This document shows positions 23,037 to 33,816 of a DNA stretch of 64,000 bases, piece by piece (positions within the stretch are counted from its first letter, which is position 1; each line of letters starts with the position of its first letter). The DNA lies in contig NC_052622.1 of NCBI RefSeq assembly GCF_016545825.1, forward strand, positions 44,539,263 through 44,603,262, written 5' to 3'. The translations under genes and the position numbers were made by a program. Below the pieces are notes generated by a model that saw only the letters and a program-made list of their open reading frames with translations, made no database searches and had not been told where the DNA came from. This DNA comes from Eucalyptus grandis (Eukaryota; Streptophyta; Magnoliopsida; Myrtales; Myrtaceae).

Positions 23037-25920
23037 TAAAATTCCAATGGTCGTATTCTATGCCACGTCGGAATTGAATTGTGTCCCACCTCCCATCTAA
23101 AGTTTCTCTAACGTGGTAATTTTAAAAATATCCCCACCCACAAGTTGTTAGATACATCACATGTGGTAAGCTCAATACATTTGTACTGTTGAATCTCGTG
23201 GGACCCATACGAGGCCTGTAAAGCCCAATTGATATAGACAAGACCTAGATTATCCAAGGACGCCCAATAAGTTTCCTTCTGTCCAATCCATATCCACAAA
23301 ATGGCGTAGTCATGGGATAGCAAAATATCCATGACCGCAGCTTAGAAGTTGAAGCTTTTTAGGACTATGAGTGTGTCTAGATAGGTATCTGTTTGCATTC
23401 TTTCGACTTAACTTCAATTTTGCGATGCACGCATTTTAATTATTTTAGGTCGAAATACCAAGAAAATCTCACCTTGACAATTGACATCACATGTGATTTT
23501 CTCTCAATTTTCTGAAATTTCAATTATACCTTAAATTTTTTACGGGAAAGCAAAAGTAAATATTATCATCTTTGCTTTATGCGTAAATTCAAACAAAACG
23601 ATCCCCACATTAAATCAAGAAGTTGTCAAGAGAAAAGAGCATATAGAAAAGGAGGCGAAAGCTCAGCAATCTCTTCTCAGTCACCAAGTCCTTTGATCAG
23701 TGCTTCCCTGGCTGAGCAGCAAACCGAGAATCGAGACGTAACCTCATTCTCCTCCCCCCGCACCCAAACAAATTTTAAAAAAAGACAAAAGAAAGAGGGT
23801 TGAAAACAGAAGATGATGGGAGGCAACATGGAGGTGGCATTTCAGTTGATGGGACGGGATCGAATTGACAGGTCCACGAGGACAAATGAAAGGGGCATTT
23901 TTCTCTCTGTGCGTGTGTGGGGGTCGGGGGCAAATTATGAGGTGCCGACGGATCCGCATTCTTTTCGTAAATTCCGCATAAAAATGGCGAACGACATCCA
24001 AGGACTCGGAAGATTTCACGATCAAAATCGATGGTCAGATCCATCACCGGTGAACACGCTGCATCGAAATTCTTGAGGAGGAAGGAAGGAAGGAAGAAAG
24101 AAATCTCGTGGGAGGGAGGGAACCCAATAATTGGAGCTCCCCAACCCTGGCCGCTCCTGCCGAGTGCCGACTCGTCCTTGTCGTCCAGCAGCGAAAGGAG
24201 AAAAGGGAAAAGGGGGCAACTTTCGATTTGAAATTCGGACCCTCTCCTGTCTTTCTTCGAATTGAATTTCAGGTAGGGAGGGAGGAGATAGAGGGAAAGC
24301 CCCTGCCCTCTCCCTAGTCCCTCCTTCCCTAAAGCTCCTAGCTGTCCTATGTGTGCTGCGATCACTGATCACAAATCCTCGTAGGCGCAGAGGCTAGAGA
24401 GATAGGGGAGTGATTTTGCATACGGCGTATTGAATGCGGGATGCAATGTGCATGCGCCACCGGGGCAGAGCCTTCCCTCTCCTCTCTTTCTCGGTCCCTC
24501 AGCCCCACCCTGCTCGGGCCGCCCTACTTCCACCACCTGTTCCTCTCTGATGCGATTTTTGTCGCATGTTCTTGAACGTCTCTTGCGGTGCCCCATATTA
24601 AAACATCTTGGATTTTAAATTAATGTACAATATAATCTTCAATTTTTTTAAATTGTCCAGCATTTAATATTTAAACTTAAATACAATGTAGTTTTTGAAC
24701 TTTTAACTTAATGTAATAAAAAGATAATATTGAACATTTTTACTTGATATAAAGACAAATTTGAACATGTATCAAAAGTTTATGAATCATATATTGAACA
24801 AATAAATTAAAAATTTAATTAAAGTTCATAAGTCACGTTAAATAATTTAAAAATTCAATGAGTACGTTATACATTAGGTCAAAATTTATGAATTATTTAT
24901 ATCATTATCCCTATTTTGAACTAAAACTTTTTCATAACGATTCGGGATATCTTCTCGTTATGTTTCAAGAACATCCCTTCTTATCATTTTTACATTGTAT
25001 TTAAAGAGTATGACACAATCCCTCCTTTTTTTTTCGGAAATTTCTTATTTGTGTATGGGTATAATCATAATCGTTGAACTTTGTGAAACTCATTAACATA
25101 TACGTTATCGACAAGCATGATTCATTGGGTTGTTCATGAGGAGCATCCAAACAAATTTCTGTCCCTCTCTTTCTCTCCATCTCATCATATTTACTATAAA
25201 TATGTTTACTTTCTCTTTCGTAATAAAAGCAAAATTCACATTTTAAAAATCAAGATTTTATGTATGCTCAACATGTATGCTGGAGAGACACACATCGATG
25301 GTCAGAATATCTGTTTTTGTGCTCTAAATATGATCTCCCATTACACGTCTAGTCTCATTTTATCCACAGTTAGAGTCTTGGAAAGTAGAAGCTGGGGATA
25401 GATGACATGAACATTATCATACCGACAAGAGAAGATTTAGTTTTGTTTCTACTACATACCATTTCGAATTTGAAGTCCATTAAGCCAAGGACCTTAGTTG
25501 ATCTGTGTTTGTATGTTGATATATTTAAATTACGAACACCCATCTAACCTAAGCAAAGAATAAAAAGCTTATAGACTAGTTTATTTTTATAACCCATTGA
25601 TTACAATCAATCAATTGGTTGAAAGAACATTCTTATAAACTTTGATAGTTCTCAATATGATCTAGGCAGACGTTAGCTAGAGCTACATGAGAGGAAAACG
25701 TTTATCCTTTACACCGCGTGATGATTTTTTTGTCAGCCGTGCATTCAATAATTTCTCGATCTCTGTACTTGTATAGCCTGTCTCTAACTCTCTCTCTCTC
25801 TACATACACAGAGGTCGTCGGCCGCCCAAAAGTCATTAGATGCTTCTTTAATTCACTGTTTCACCAGATGGGTTATGTTTCTTTTTCTGCAGCTTTCTCT
25901 TGCCCTACCTCTGCTCTCCA
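23037..25920. other. Intergenic stretch without recognised genes
   Basis: 23600-24600 is GC-richer, with overlapping frames on both strands (up to 196 codons on the minus strand at 23775-24365). None resembles a known protein, and their content (Pro/Ser/Phe-rich, many charged runs) suggests non-coding DNA. 24610-24910 is AT-rich and looks like an old repeat. 25700-25800 has CT-rich runs leading into the first MIR167 locus. Confidence 0.4.
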
Positions 25921-25970
25921 TAGAAACCCTTATTTCTCTCCTCTTTCTTGGTCCGTGCCCCAAATCCCCC

Positions 25971-25977
25971 TATAAAT
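25971..25977 (+). promoter_or_regulatory. Possible TATA box of the first MIR167 locus
   Basis: TATAAAT follows CCCCC about 650 bases upstream of the hairpin, a usual distance for plant pri-miRNA promoters. Placement only; other start sites are possible. Confidence 0.4.
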
Positions 25978-26124
25978 TATGGCTGTTTGTTACCTCCATA
26001 AGGTCATCACTCAAATCTCCTTCCTTATCAGTCTTTATCAAGTCCTGCTTTTCCTTCAAAGACCTTGGTTGATCTGTGTTTCCTCTTCTTTTACAGTCTT
26101 CATGGAGTCCTCGATCATTTTCCT

Positions 26125-26125
<1 letters not shown>

Positions 26126-26155
<30 letters not shown>
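26126..26155 (+). repeat. (CT)n microsatellite in the probable pri-miR167 leader
   Basis: About 15 perfect CT units lie between the possible TATA box and the MIR167 hairpin. A second tract of about 11 units lies at 26517-26539. Confidence 0.9.
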
Positions 26156-26160
<5 letters not shown>

Positions 26161-26622
26161 CATATTGAGCTTGTTTAGCCTGCTAACATTTGTTGCACGA
26201 GCCCTCTTTCTTCATACATAGGTCGAGAACCCTTTACAGTCCAAACACTCATGGGTTGCATATTGCATGTAAGGTCTTTCTCGGCTGCCCTCCTCTATCT
26301 TTGTACCTAAGAAATTAGTGTGCACATGGTTTTTTCTGGCTTCATTTCTCACCCCATTGCATTAGATATTTCTTTCTTGCATGTCCCATTCTTTATTAAT
26401 TAGCTAGCTAGTTCAACCCATCTCAGCCCTTGTTTTGTCTTTTTTTGAGCATATTCTTCAGCTTCAGTAGTTAAGCAAATGAAGAGGGTAGAAAGAAGCC
26501 TAGTGATGATCAACCATCTCTCTCTCTCTCTCTCTCTCTGGTTTTTTTTTCTTCCCCCTTTTGGTTTATCAGTTCGTATCTCTTGGTTGGCCTCTTGAGC
26601 AGTTGAGGAGATCACACGTCCA

Positions 26623-26766
26623 CAAGGGAACGAGTGAAGCTGCCAGCATGATCTAGCTCCGGCTAACTTGAAACTTCAACCGAAAAAAAAAAAAAACAAG
26701 AAAAGAAGAAGTGGTTAACCCTAGCTAGGTCATGCTGCGACAGCCTCACTTCTTCCCTTTTCCGGG
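26623..26766 (+). ncRNA. MIR167: MIR167 precursor hairpin, canonical mature sequence
   Basis: Positions 26635-26655 match the mature miR167 of flowering plants at every base I recall, starting TGAAGCTGCC and ending ATGATCTA. The opposite arm at about 26727-26748 (AGGTCATGCTGCGACAGCCT) pairs with it with a few mismatches and is a typical miR167 star. Outer flanks also pair: AGGGAACGAGTGAAGCTG against the reverse complement AGGGAAGAAGTGAGGCTG. The loop is about 70 bases and includes an A-run at 26683-26696. miR167 cleaves ARF6 and ARF8 transcripts, which controls auxin response in flowers, ovules and roots. The locus lies between the CYP63-like and OTP86-like genes, as MIR167B does in Arabidopsis. 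Confidence 0.93.
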
Positions 26767-29700
26767 GACCCTATTATCATTTGATTCTGAACATCTCTCA
26801 CATCACATCCTAAAGTTCCAAAGTGCCAAAAAGAAAAGTAATGAGAAATCACTGTAAGTATGCTCCTTTTCTTTCCCTCGCGTTTATCTTCCAATGGTTT
26901 GTCTCTGCACAGCATGCTTTTATGGCTTCTTTATGTTTTCAAGAGCACGCTTGCCTAACCTTTTACTTTCCTCTCATCGCTCTTTATATTTTTATATGTT
27001 TGTTTTCTAATCATGACAAGCTTTTTCTATGCTCAATAAATTCTTTTCCCAAGCGGATTGAAGTGTTCTTTAATACCTTGTCTCCAAGAGCTTTTGGGAA
27101 AGGGTAAGAGACGTGCTGTTGACCCATGCGACCCGAGGCCGAAGCAAATGCCCGTCTTTTTTTTTATTTTTAATCTTTAGCTTTTCCTTTGAATGAATAT
27201 CGATGTAACGTTGAAGTGTTTATAATATTGAGATGAAATTGGTAGAATCAGTTTGTGGCCAACTTTTGTTCATCAGTGATCATTACATGCACATGCTAGA
27301 TTCGAGATGAGTTTGAATATGCGAATTTGATAGGTGATTTGTTAGGTAACCTTCCGTAAATATCGCGACTGAAGTGTTTATATTGAGATGAGAAAAAAAG
27401 GGTTTTGGTCGGGTGAAAGAAATAGGAGTTCTCACGGGAAAAGTAATTGTGGTAAGTGGAGGATGGGGAGACAATGGGAAGGAAATGGTTAAGAAATGAT
27501 GACAATTATCTTCTTGGAATCATATCGAAAACGCAACTTATACATCATGCCCGGAATAGAAGGACATAAATGAAGAAAATATGACTTTGATGTATAACTC
27601 ACTTTTTAAAACCTATTTTCTAGAATATATAATGTGAGGTAATGCATCAACTCTTTCTATAACATTGATTAAACGACGGAGTAGGTTGAATATGACCCAT
27701 TTGATTAAATTACAGAGTAGGTCGGCCGAGTGATGAGGCACTTGCTTCAGATGCTTTAGATGTCACGAAAGTCTCTTTGAATTGCGTCCCCTCATCAAGG
27801 GCAAGGCTTTTCGCGTGTATTTTTCGATAGTATTTGAATGGAAGGTTTGGATATCTCGTGTTACTACACATAAGAATTTTTCTTCCTTTCCATTTTTACT
27901 TGAACACAAAAGCAAATGCTTTAGAAATTTTGAAGAACCGAGTTGGATTAAGCATTTGATTAGTTGGAGAGTTAAGAGGGTGCATGTTAATAGCTCTTGT
28001 TAATAGCGCTTGCTAAGTGCATATCCTCAATTATAAGGAGCTTCCAACCAATAAATTATAAGATCATTGAGCTTGGGCTTTATGATTATGGGCCTTCGAT
28101 GTGATTGATTGCGATTGCCTGCGACGTCTCTTATCATCACAGTAACTTATGCTGCAATGTATGCGGGGGTGACACAAGTTTCAGACACCAACGACGAGTG
28201 TACCGCAAATTCGAGAATGACACTAACTTGATATACGCGAGTTTCAAGGCGTGGTGAAAGTATGGTGCTTTTCAATGACAAGCTTCGACGAGGTTAGAAA
28301 ATCCGATGGACAAATGTGAATGTGAAACGTCGGTCCTCTTTGGAACTATCAATGTCGGAAGACTTTTCCAAGTGAGTTTCAATTATACGTCTTTACTCTA
28401 TAGGACAAGAAACCCTAAAAATGTCGCGATCATATGAGAGCTCCAATTATTTGTAACCAAACCTATGTAGTAGGTTTATTTTGCTTACTAAAATGTCGGA
28501 CCAGCATGGCACGAGGCGCATGCTATTGTTAGTTATGGCATCATTATCACATCATATAATTCTTAGGGTTGTGATTTTTCCTCTTCCATCATAGCTACAA
28601 AGACATTCCATCTGACAACGTTTTGACAATTTTACCTCTGTAAGTACTACTTTTTTGAAGCATTCTTTAATTGCTTTCCTTCTTTTCTTTTTCAACTGTG
28701 CCACTTTTCTTATTCTCATTTATTACTCTATGTTTTATCTCTTTCTAAAACACCTCTCTCAGGTAAAAAATAGACAAGTTTTTTACACCCTAACGTCCAT
28801 CATCAGCAACCACAAAAAAAAAGAAAAAAAAAAAAGGTCCATCGCTAATGCAAGCAACTCACTAAGTTGAAGTCCAAATTTGTAGTCCATCTCACCCAAA
28901 CTAGTCCTCTTCCCCTCCATTTCTTCAACTCACGACTCAATTTTAAGTAAAAGCGCAACTCATGTAGCTTCACTCTTCATCCCCATTCCACCCTTTTGCT
29001 CTCAGTATTATTCATTGTCCCATTTTGCATCAAACTCTATAATTGACCAATCATGGAGACAAGAAAAATCCCCATTAAAGATCAGATCTAGGAGCTAAAG
29101 CCCTCGGCTAAAACGTGGTCAAGCTCATTAGCAATGTACGCTTCTCCACCAATTCACCATCACCTACCAACCTCCAGATCTGTGGCCCATATCCACCCAT
29201 ACTCTAACTTAGTTGCTTATGCAAATTGAAAATACCACCTTCAACAACGAAAATTCCATTCTCAAGACCAATGAGGATTTGCCCCTTCTCGCCTCAGTGC
29301 TCTCTCCTACTTTCAAGCCAATCTCAGTCATCGAGCCGCCATTGCCGGCAATTGAGAGGGTTGGAGAGGTGGTTGAAGAGGGGATTACAAACTCGACCCT
29401 AAAGTCCGAGCCCTTCAAGATCCCCGTGTTTTGATTGCCGTGAAGAAGCTCAATGCGAGAGCCTTTAGGTCTATCGTGTTTCTAGGCATCAAACACTGGT
29501 TAGGAATCCAAAACTGATGTGTGCGACATAGCCCGGATGACAAGTATCCAAGTGACCAGAGTGTTCTTTTTTTCTTTACAGACTCTACCAAGGCTTGAAC
29601 CAGGATCAGAATTTAGATGGGACATAAAGAAGTAAAGAACGAGGAAAATGGGAAGACAAGACAAAGAAAACAAACGGAAATCAGAACCAAACAGAAAAAA

Positions 29701-31880
29701 GATGCTGAAAAAAGATGGACCCACAAAGTTTAATATTGCCAAACCAATGTGATGGGAAGTGTTTTAGCGAAGTGGAAAAAGGACCACCTTAGTTCTTATT
29801 GTTAATTATCCAATCGAAAAGATTTTAAGTTAGAATACCTATTATCACATATATTCAAAACTCATTTTTTTCAGCAACTACGTTGTATAAATCATAATTA
29901 TAAATATATCAAGGAACCGATTTCCTAAAAGATATTATGATCTTAAGCTTACTTGTTTACAGAATATCTTTTCAATTAATATATTAACTGCAAACAAATT
30001 CAATCATAAAAGGTTTAATCATTTCATCGTAATTATTATTCAAAACAAAAAAATATTATAATTAATTACGAATGGTAATACTTTTCATTTACCATTTTCG
30101 AATGGAATAACGAGTTTTTTTTTTTTTTTTCCAGGATTCCCAGCTCATTCTCCATACAATTCCAATAAATCAAAAATAGGACATGGTCTTGGAATAATTG
30201 TTTCTGCTCTATTGCATTCCCACGGAACAACCGTTCCATTCCGGCACGATTTCATTCCCCCCGAGCCAAACGTCAGCGTCAGCGTCAGCGCACGTAAAGA
30301 TTCTGTCGCTAGAAACTTTCATGAGTATCCAAAAGAGAGAGCTGTAACGTGGTCATCTCCTTCAAGTTGCACATTGTCTGACAGCGTTTGGAACTACCTA
30401 GTTGAAGCCAAATTGGTGAAAATCTTGTCATTTTTTGGGAATATGAGGATGCTTTTCTGTAGAGAGGGGGATGATTGCGCATGCATTGCATTGGGTTCCA
30501 TTCCCCTAAACCAACAAACCAGATGAAAACACAGCTCCGATCCAAAAGGCCATGTTCCTGTCCAAATCCCAACTACTTTTCTTAGAATATCATCCTTTTA
30601 TTTAGTAATATTTATGTAACAGCTCTCCGCTTTACCAGAATGAATCTGATGGCTGGCTAATTGTCTATTGCGTTGTTTCACATACTTTTGACCAGCTGCT
30701 GACACCAACAAGATTCAAATTCGCAGGCTTCTGACAAATGGTATTCCCTCGAATCAAAAAGAAAAAGGAAAGGCACAAGATAAAGAATCACGCACAAATC
30801 TAACCAACCTAACATTAAGGAGACAAGGGTTTAGGTTCACCGAGTATTCTCAAGATGCCTGTTCATTATGATTGAAACGAGAATTTCTCAAGTGTAGAGG
30901 TAATGAATTATACCATTTTCCGTTATATTCTAGTCAATTATTCATGCCATTTCTTATCATTACCGAAACGTTTTTACTTGATCATAAAGTGTTTGTGATA
31001 AAAATGGGTAATAAGTTGTGTTGATTTTGAGTTGATCATGTAAGGTTTAATTGGTGTCCAGGTTCGGATTTCTCTTAGTAAATTTGCATTGTGTTCAAGT
31101 TAGGTTCTCATAGTCTTTCTTGTATGGAGGCAATAATAGTAATTGGACCGAGCACTTTAAGTGCATTTGTACTGATTACTCAAGTTACATATATATTCCA
31201 TGTAAATAAAACAAGTTAAAAACAAACGAGCCAACATGTTTGTCTTATTAGTTAAATTCAGAGAACCCTAATCTTGTAACATGTGGCAATTCTTTTTCGT
31301 CGAGTTTTCAAATCAAAACCAACAAAAACAGTAAAATTGGAAGATTGTTCGGCATCTGAGCAAGGTAAAAAATGAATCCTAAAACTCCACATTTCACCAA
31401 TGAACTGTATTTTCCTGCTCCCCTAATCGTAAGAAACCAATCTCTAATTGATGGGTGACAAACATGGACATTATCGATGCCTAAAACTTTTTAACAGAAA
31501 ACACACCCAGGTGAGAGGAGAGATTGAGCAAGTCAAAAGTGGAGCGCTTTCATTTGTCGGAAGAACCCGCCAACCGCGATCCTGTCTGCATGGCGTTGGT
31601 TGGATGGGAAGGAGAAAACTTTAAAAAAGGAAAAGAACGAAATGCTCAGACCTGTAACTCTATCACAATGGACCACTAAAACGACATCTGCGTTCTTCTT
31701 TTCATAATCACTCCATAGTTAACCAATTCTTTTCAGATCCTAAAGTAATCAAACAGCCCTTTTCAGTTCGCACATGTACCTAAATCACGCCAAAACCTTA
31801 TCCTTGCCAAAGAAAATATATATTTATGTCATCTGGTGTTCTTCCTCTGCTCATGCATACACAGTTGCAGTACTGTCCTC
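26767..31880. other. Intergenic region between the two MIR167 hairpins
   Basis: No protein gene recognised. The first few hundred bases may be the pri-miRNA tail. A 73-codon plus-strand frame at 29213-29434 (with IEPPLPAIERVGEVVEEG) is the most protein-like piece but matches no family I know. 29880-30070 is AT-rich. 30190-30270 (TTCCACGGAACAACCGTTCC-like words) looks like one end of a small transposon whose other end I could not find. Confidence 0.4.
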
Positions 31881-31882
31881 TT

Positions 31883-31889
31883 TATATAT
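31883..31889 (+). promoter_or_regulatory. Possible TATA box of the second MIR167-like locus
   Basis: TATATAT in CTCTTTATATATGCGTCC lies about 80 bases before the hairpin. If used, the hairpin would begin close to the transcript start, so this is a weak call. Confidence 0.25.
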
Positions 31890-31959
31890 GCGTCCATCTA
31901 TCCCTCTTCTTGTTCATCTCCTCTCCAAGAGTTTTGGCCACAATATCGCCATTCGGCTC

Positions 31960-32075
31960 GCCGTGAACCTTTCGTGGTTAAAGCTGCCAGCATGATCCAC
32001 CCTCAGTTGCGAAGGATATACAACTTGAGATTGGATCATGCTGGTTGCTTCAACTGTGGATGGTTTCGCGCTCAG
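31960..32075 (+). ncRNA. MIR167: Second MIR167-like precursor hairpin with a divergent mature region
   Basis: The 5' arm at 31979-31999 differs from canonical miR167 at base 2 (A for G) and base 20 (C for T). The 3' arm at about 32033-32053 (GGATCATGCTGGTTGCTTCA) pairs with it. The loop side closes with CTCAGTTG against CAACTTGAG, and the outer stem pairs GAACCTTTCGTGGTTAAAGC with the reverse complement GAAACCATCCACAGTTGAAGC. The stem is retained despite many changes, which suggests selection on folding. A (CT)n tract follows at 32427-32451. It is probably a local duplicate of the hairpin 5.3 kb upstream. Whether it is processed, and to which register, is not known from sequence. Confidence 0.78.
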
Positions 32076-33816
32076 AAAACCAAATATTAGGAACTAAAGA
32101 CAGACTGCGCGATTAAGGTGGATGAATATATCCATGGTTTCCATTCATTTGCCGAGTATCTTATGTACATCCTCCTCGGGTTCTTTTCGTGAAATAGGTA
32201 TCTATTCTTCAATTGCTTATATGTGTTTTTACTTTCTGATTTTTGTGCTTGGTTCTGTCTTTTATGTTACGGTGAAAACGGAGTTGATGCAAAGACAATC
32301 TGAAAGACGAAAGGAAGATACTGTATATGCTCGGTACGATTTGAATAGACGAGGTTGCTGTGTATGCGCCATCCACTTTCATAAGTATGTAGCAATCCTT
32401 TCTTATGGAAACTACTGTTTTGGATCACTCTCTCTCTCTCTCTCTCTCTCTGTTTTTCTTTTGCTAGCCATAACAGGCCAAAAAGTGTTTGGAGGAGATT
32501 GGAACGTTACTCAGCTGTTGGAATATTCAATTTAAAGCGCTAATGAAACATACTTACTGAATGAATTCATCACCGCGATTTGGCGATACACCTAAATTAA
32601 GGCCCATCCTATGCACACTCACCTAGGTTTCCTAAGATCTAGTTTAGGTAATGGAACATGCCTTTCGCTTGCAAAGCAAGTCTAAAACCACTCGATCATT
32701 TGCCAAGCATAATACTGGACATACTAATATGTAAATTTTGTTTATAAAATAATATTTCTTTTATTTGTGGGCATATTCAACTTGTTGAGTATATGAATAT
32801 GCCCCACTTATTAAATACCCACTTTCCTACCTTGCCTTCTAAATCCATTCCATATACAAGCCTCAGATGTCCCTATCATTTAATGAATTTGTTCTTTATA
32901 TTATCCCTTTGGTTTATCAATTCGGGAATCCATTGGTGGGAATGCTGGGTTCAAAGGTGACAGAATTTCTCATGATCGGAGCCTATCTCAAGATCCCATC
33001 CCATGCTTGCTTCAAACACTATTCCCTTTTAAGAACTCAGGAGGCAGCTGCAAGAGAGCACGGACTAGGCTAAGGTCTAAACTAATGTATAATTCCAGAT
33101 TTAAATCTGGAACAGAGGACCTTACTGCTGGCCCGAACAAATTCTTTTTATTTTTATCTATTATTTTGCCGGCAAGTTGCAACTGAACGATCCAACTTAG
33201 ATGCAAATGACATCTTAATGTAAAAACTGCTTCAGCCCTGAAACTACTATATACAGATTATTAGGAAGTCCATCCACCTTGAATAGCCGTGATCCATTGC
33301 AAAGATGGCATGCTTTGGTTTGCTTCCGTAGGCACAGGTATTATTTGACAACGTTTTACCAATGAACCTCATTCTGCCTCCTGAATATCTAGGCCATCTT
33401 AAGTTCTTATTCTGCCATAACAAAGTAATATAGCCATTTCGCCGGCTTACCCAATATCAGTACATTCTGGATTTCAAATCCTTATGATGCCGTTTCTTTG
33501 GGAGCTCAGGTCAGCAATATTTACATCCAAGCTTCATTCTCCTGAAAAAGAACTCAGTAATTAAACCTTGAACAGCTCCTTCATCCTCATGCCCCGATCC
33601 TCTCAAATCCTGCTGAAATGTAGAGATAGTGACCTCAACATTGACTTCCCCAATGCACGGTTGCGAGGCATTAAGAGATTTCTTCAGCACTTGGAGCTCA
33701 AATTCTCCTGAGGTGAGCTTCCATCAGAGAATTTCTCCTGCTCATGAAACAGGGCTAGAGATGTATTCTGTGAATCGGTATCATCAGAAGCAATCAAGAT
33801 TTATTTCTGTACAAAA
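32076..33816. other. Spacer between the second MIR167-like locus and the PPR gene
   Basis: No gene recognised. A 137-codon plus-strand frame at 32122-32535 ends through a CT repeat and looks like chance. The part near 33600-33816 is likely 3' untranslated sequence of the PPR gene. Confidence 0.4.
32427..32451 (+). repeat. (CT)n microsatellite
   Basis: About 12 perfect CT units lie downstream of the second MIR167-like hairpin. Confidence 0.9.

Noticed and set aside
23775..24372. Minus-strand frames of 196 and 116 codons
   Set aside because: Two overlapping frames compete over the same DNA and neither resembles a protein family. RNA-seq would be needed to revive them.
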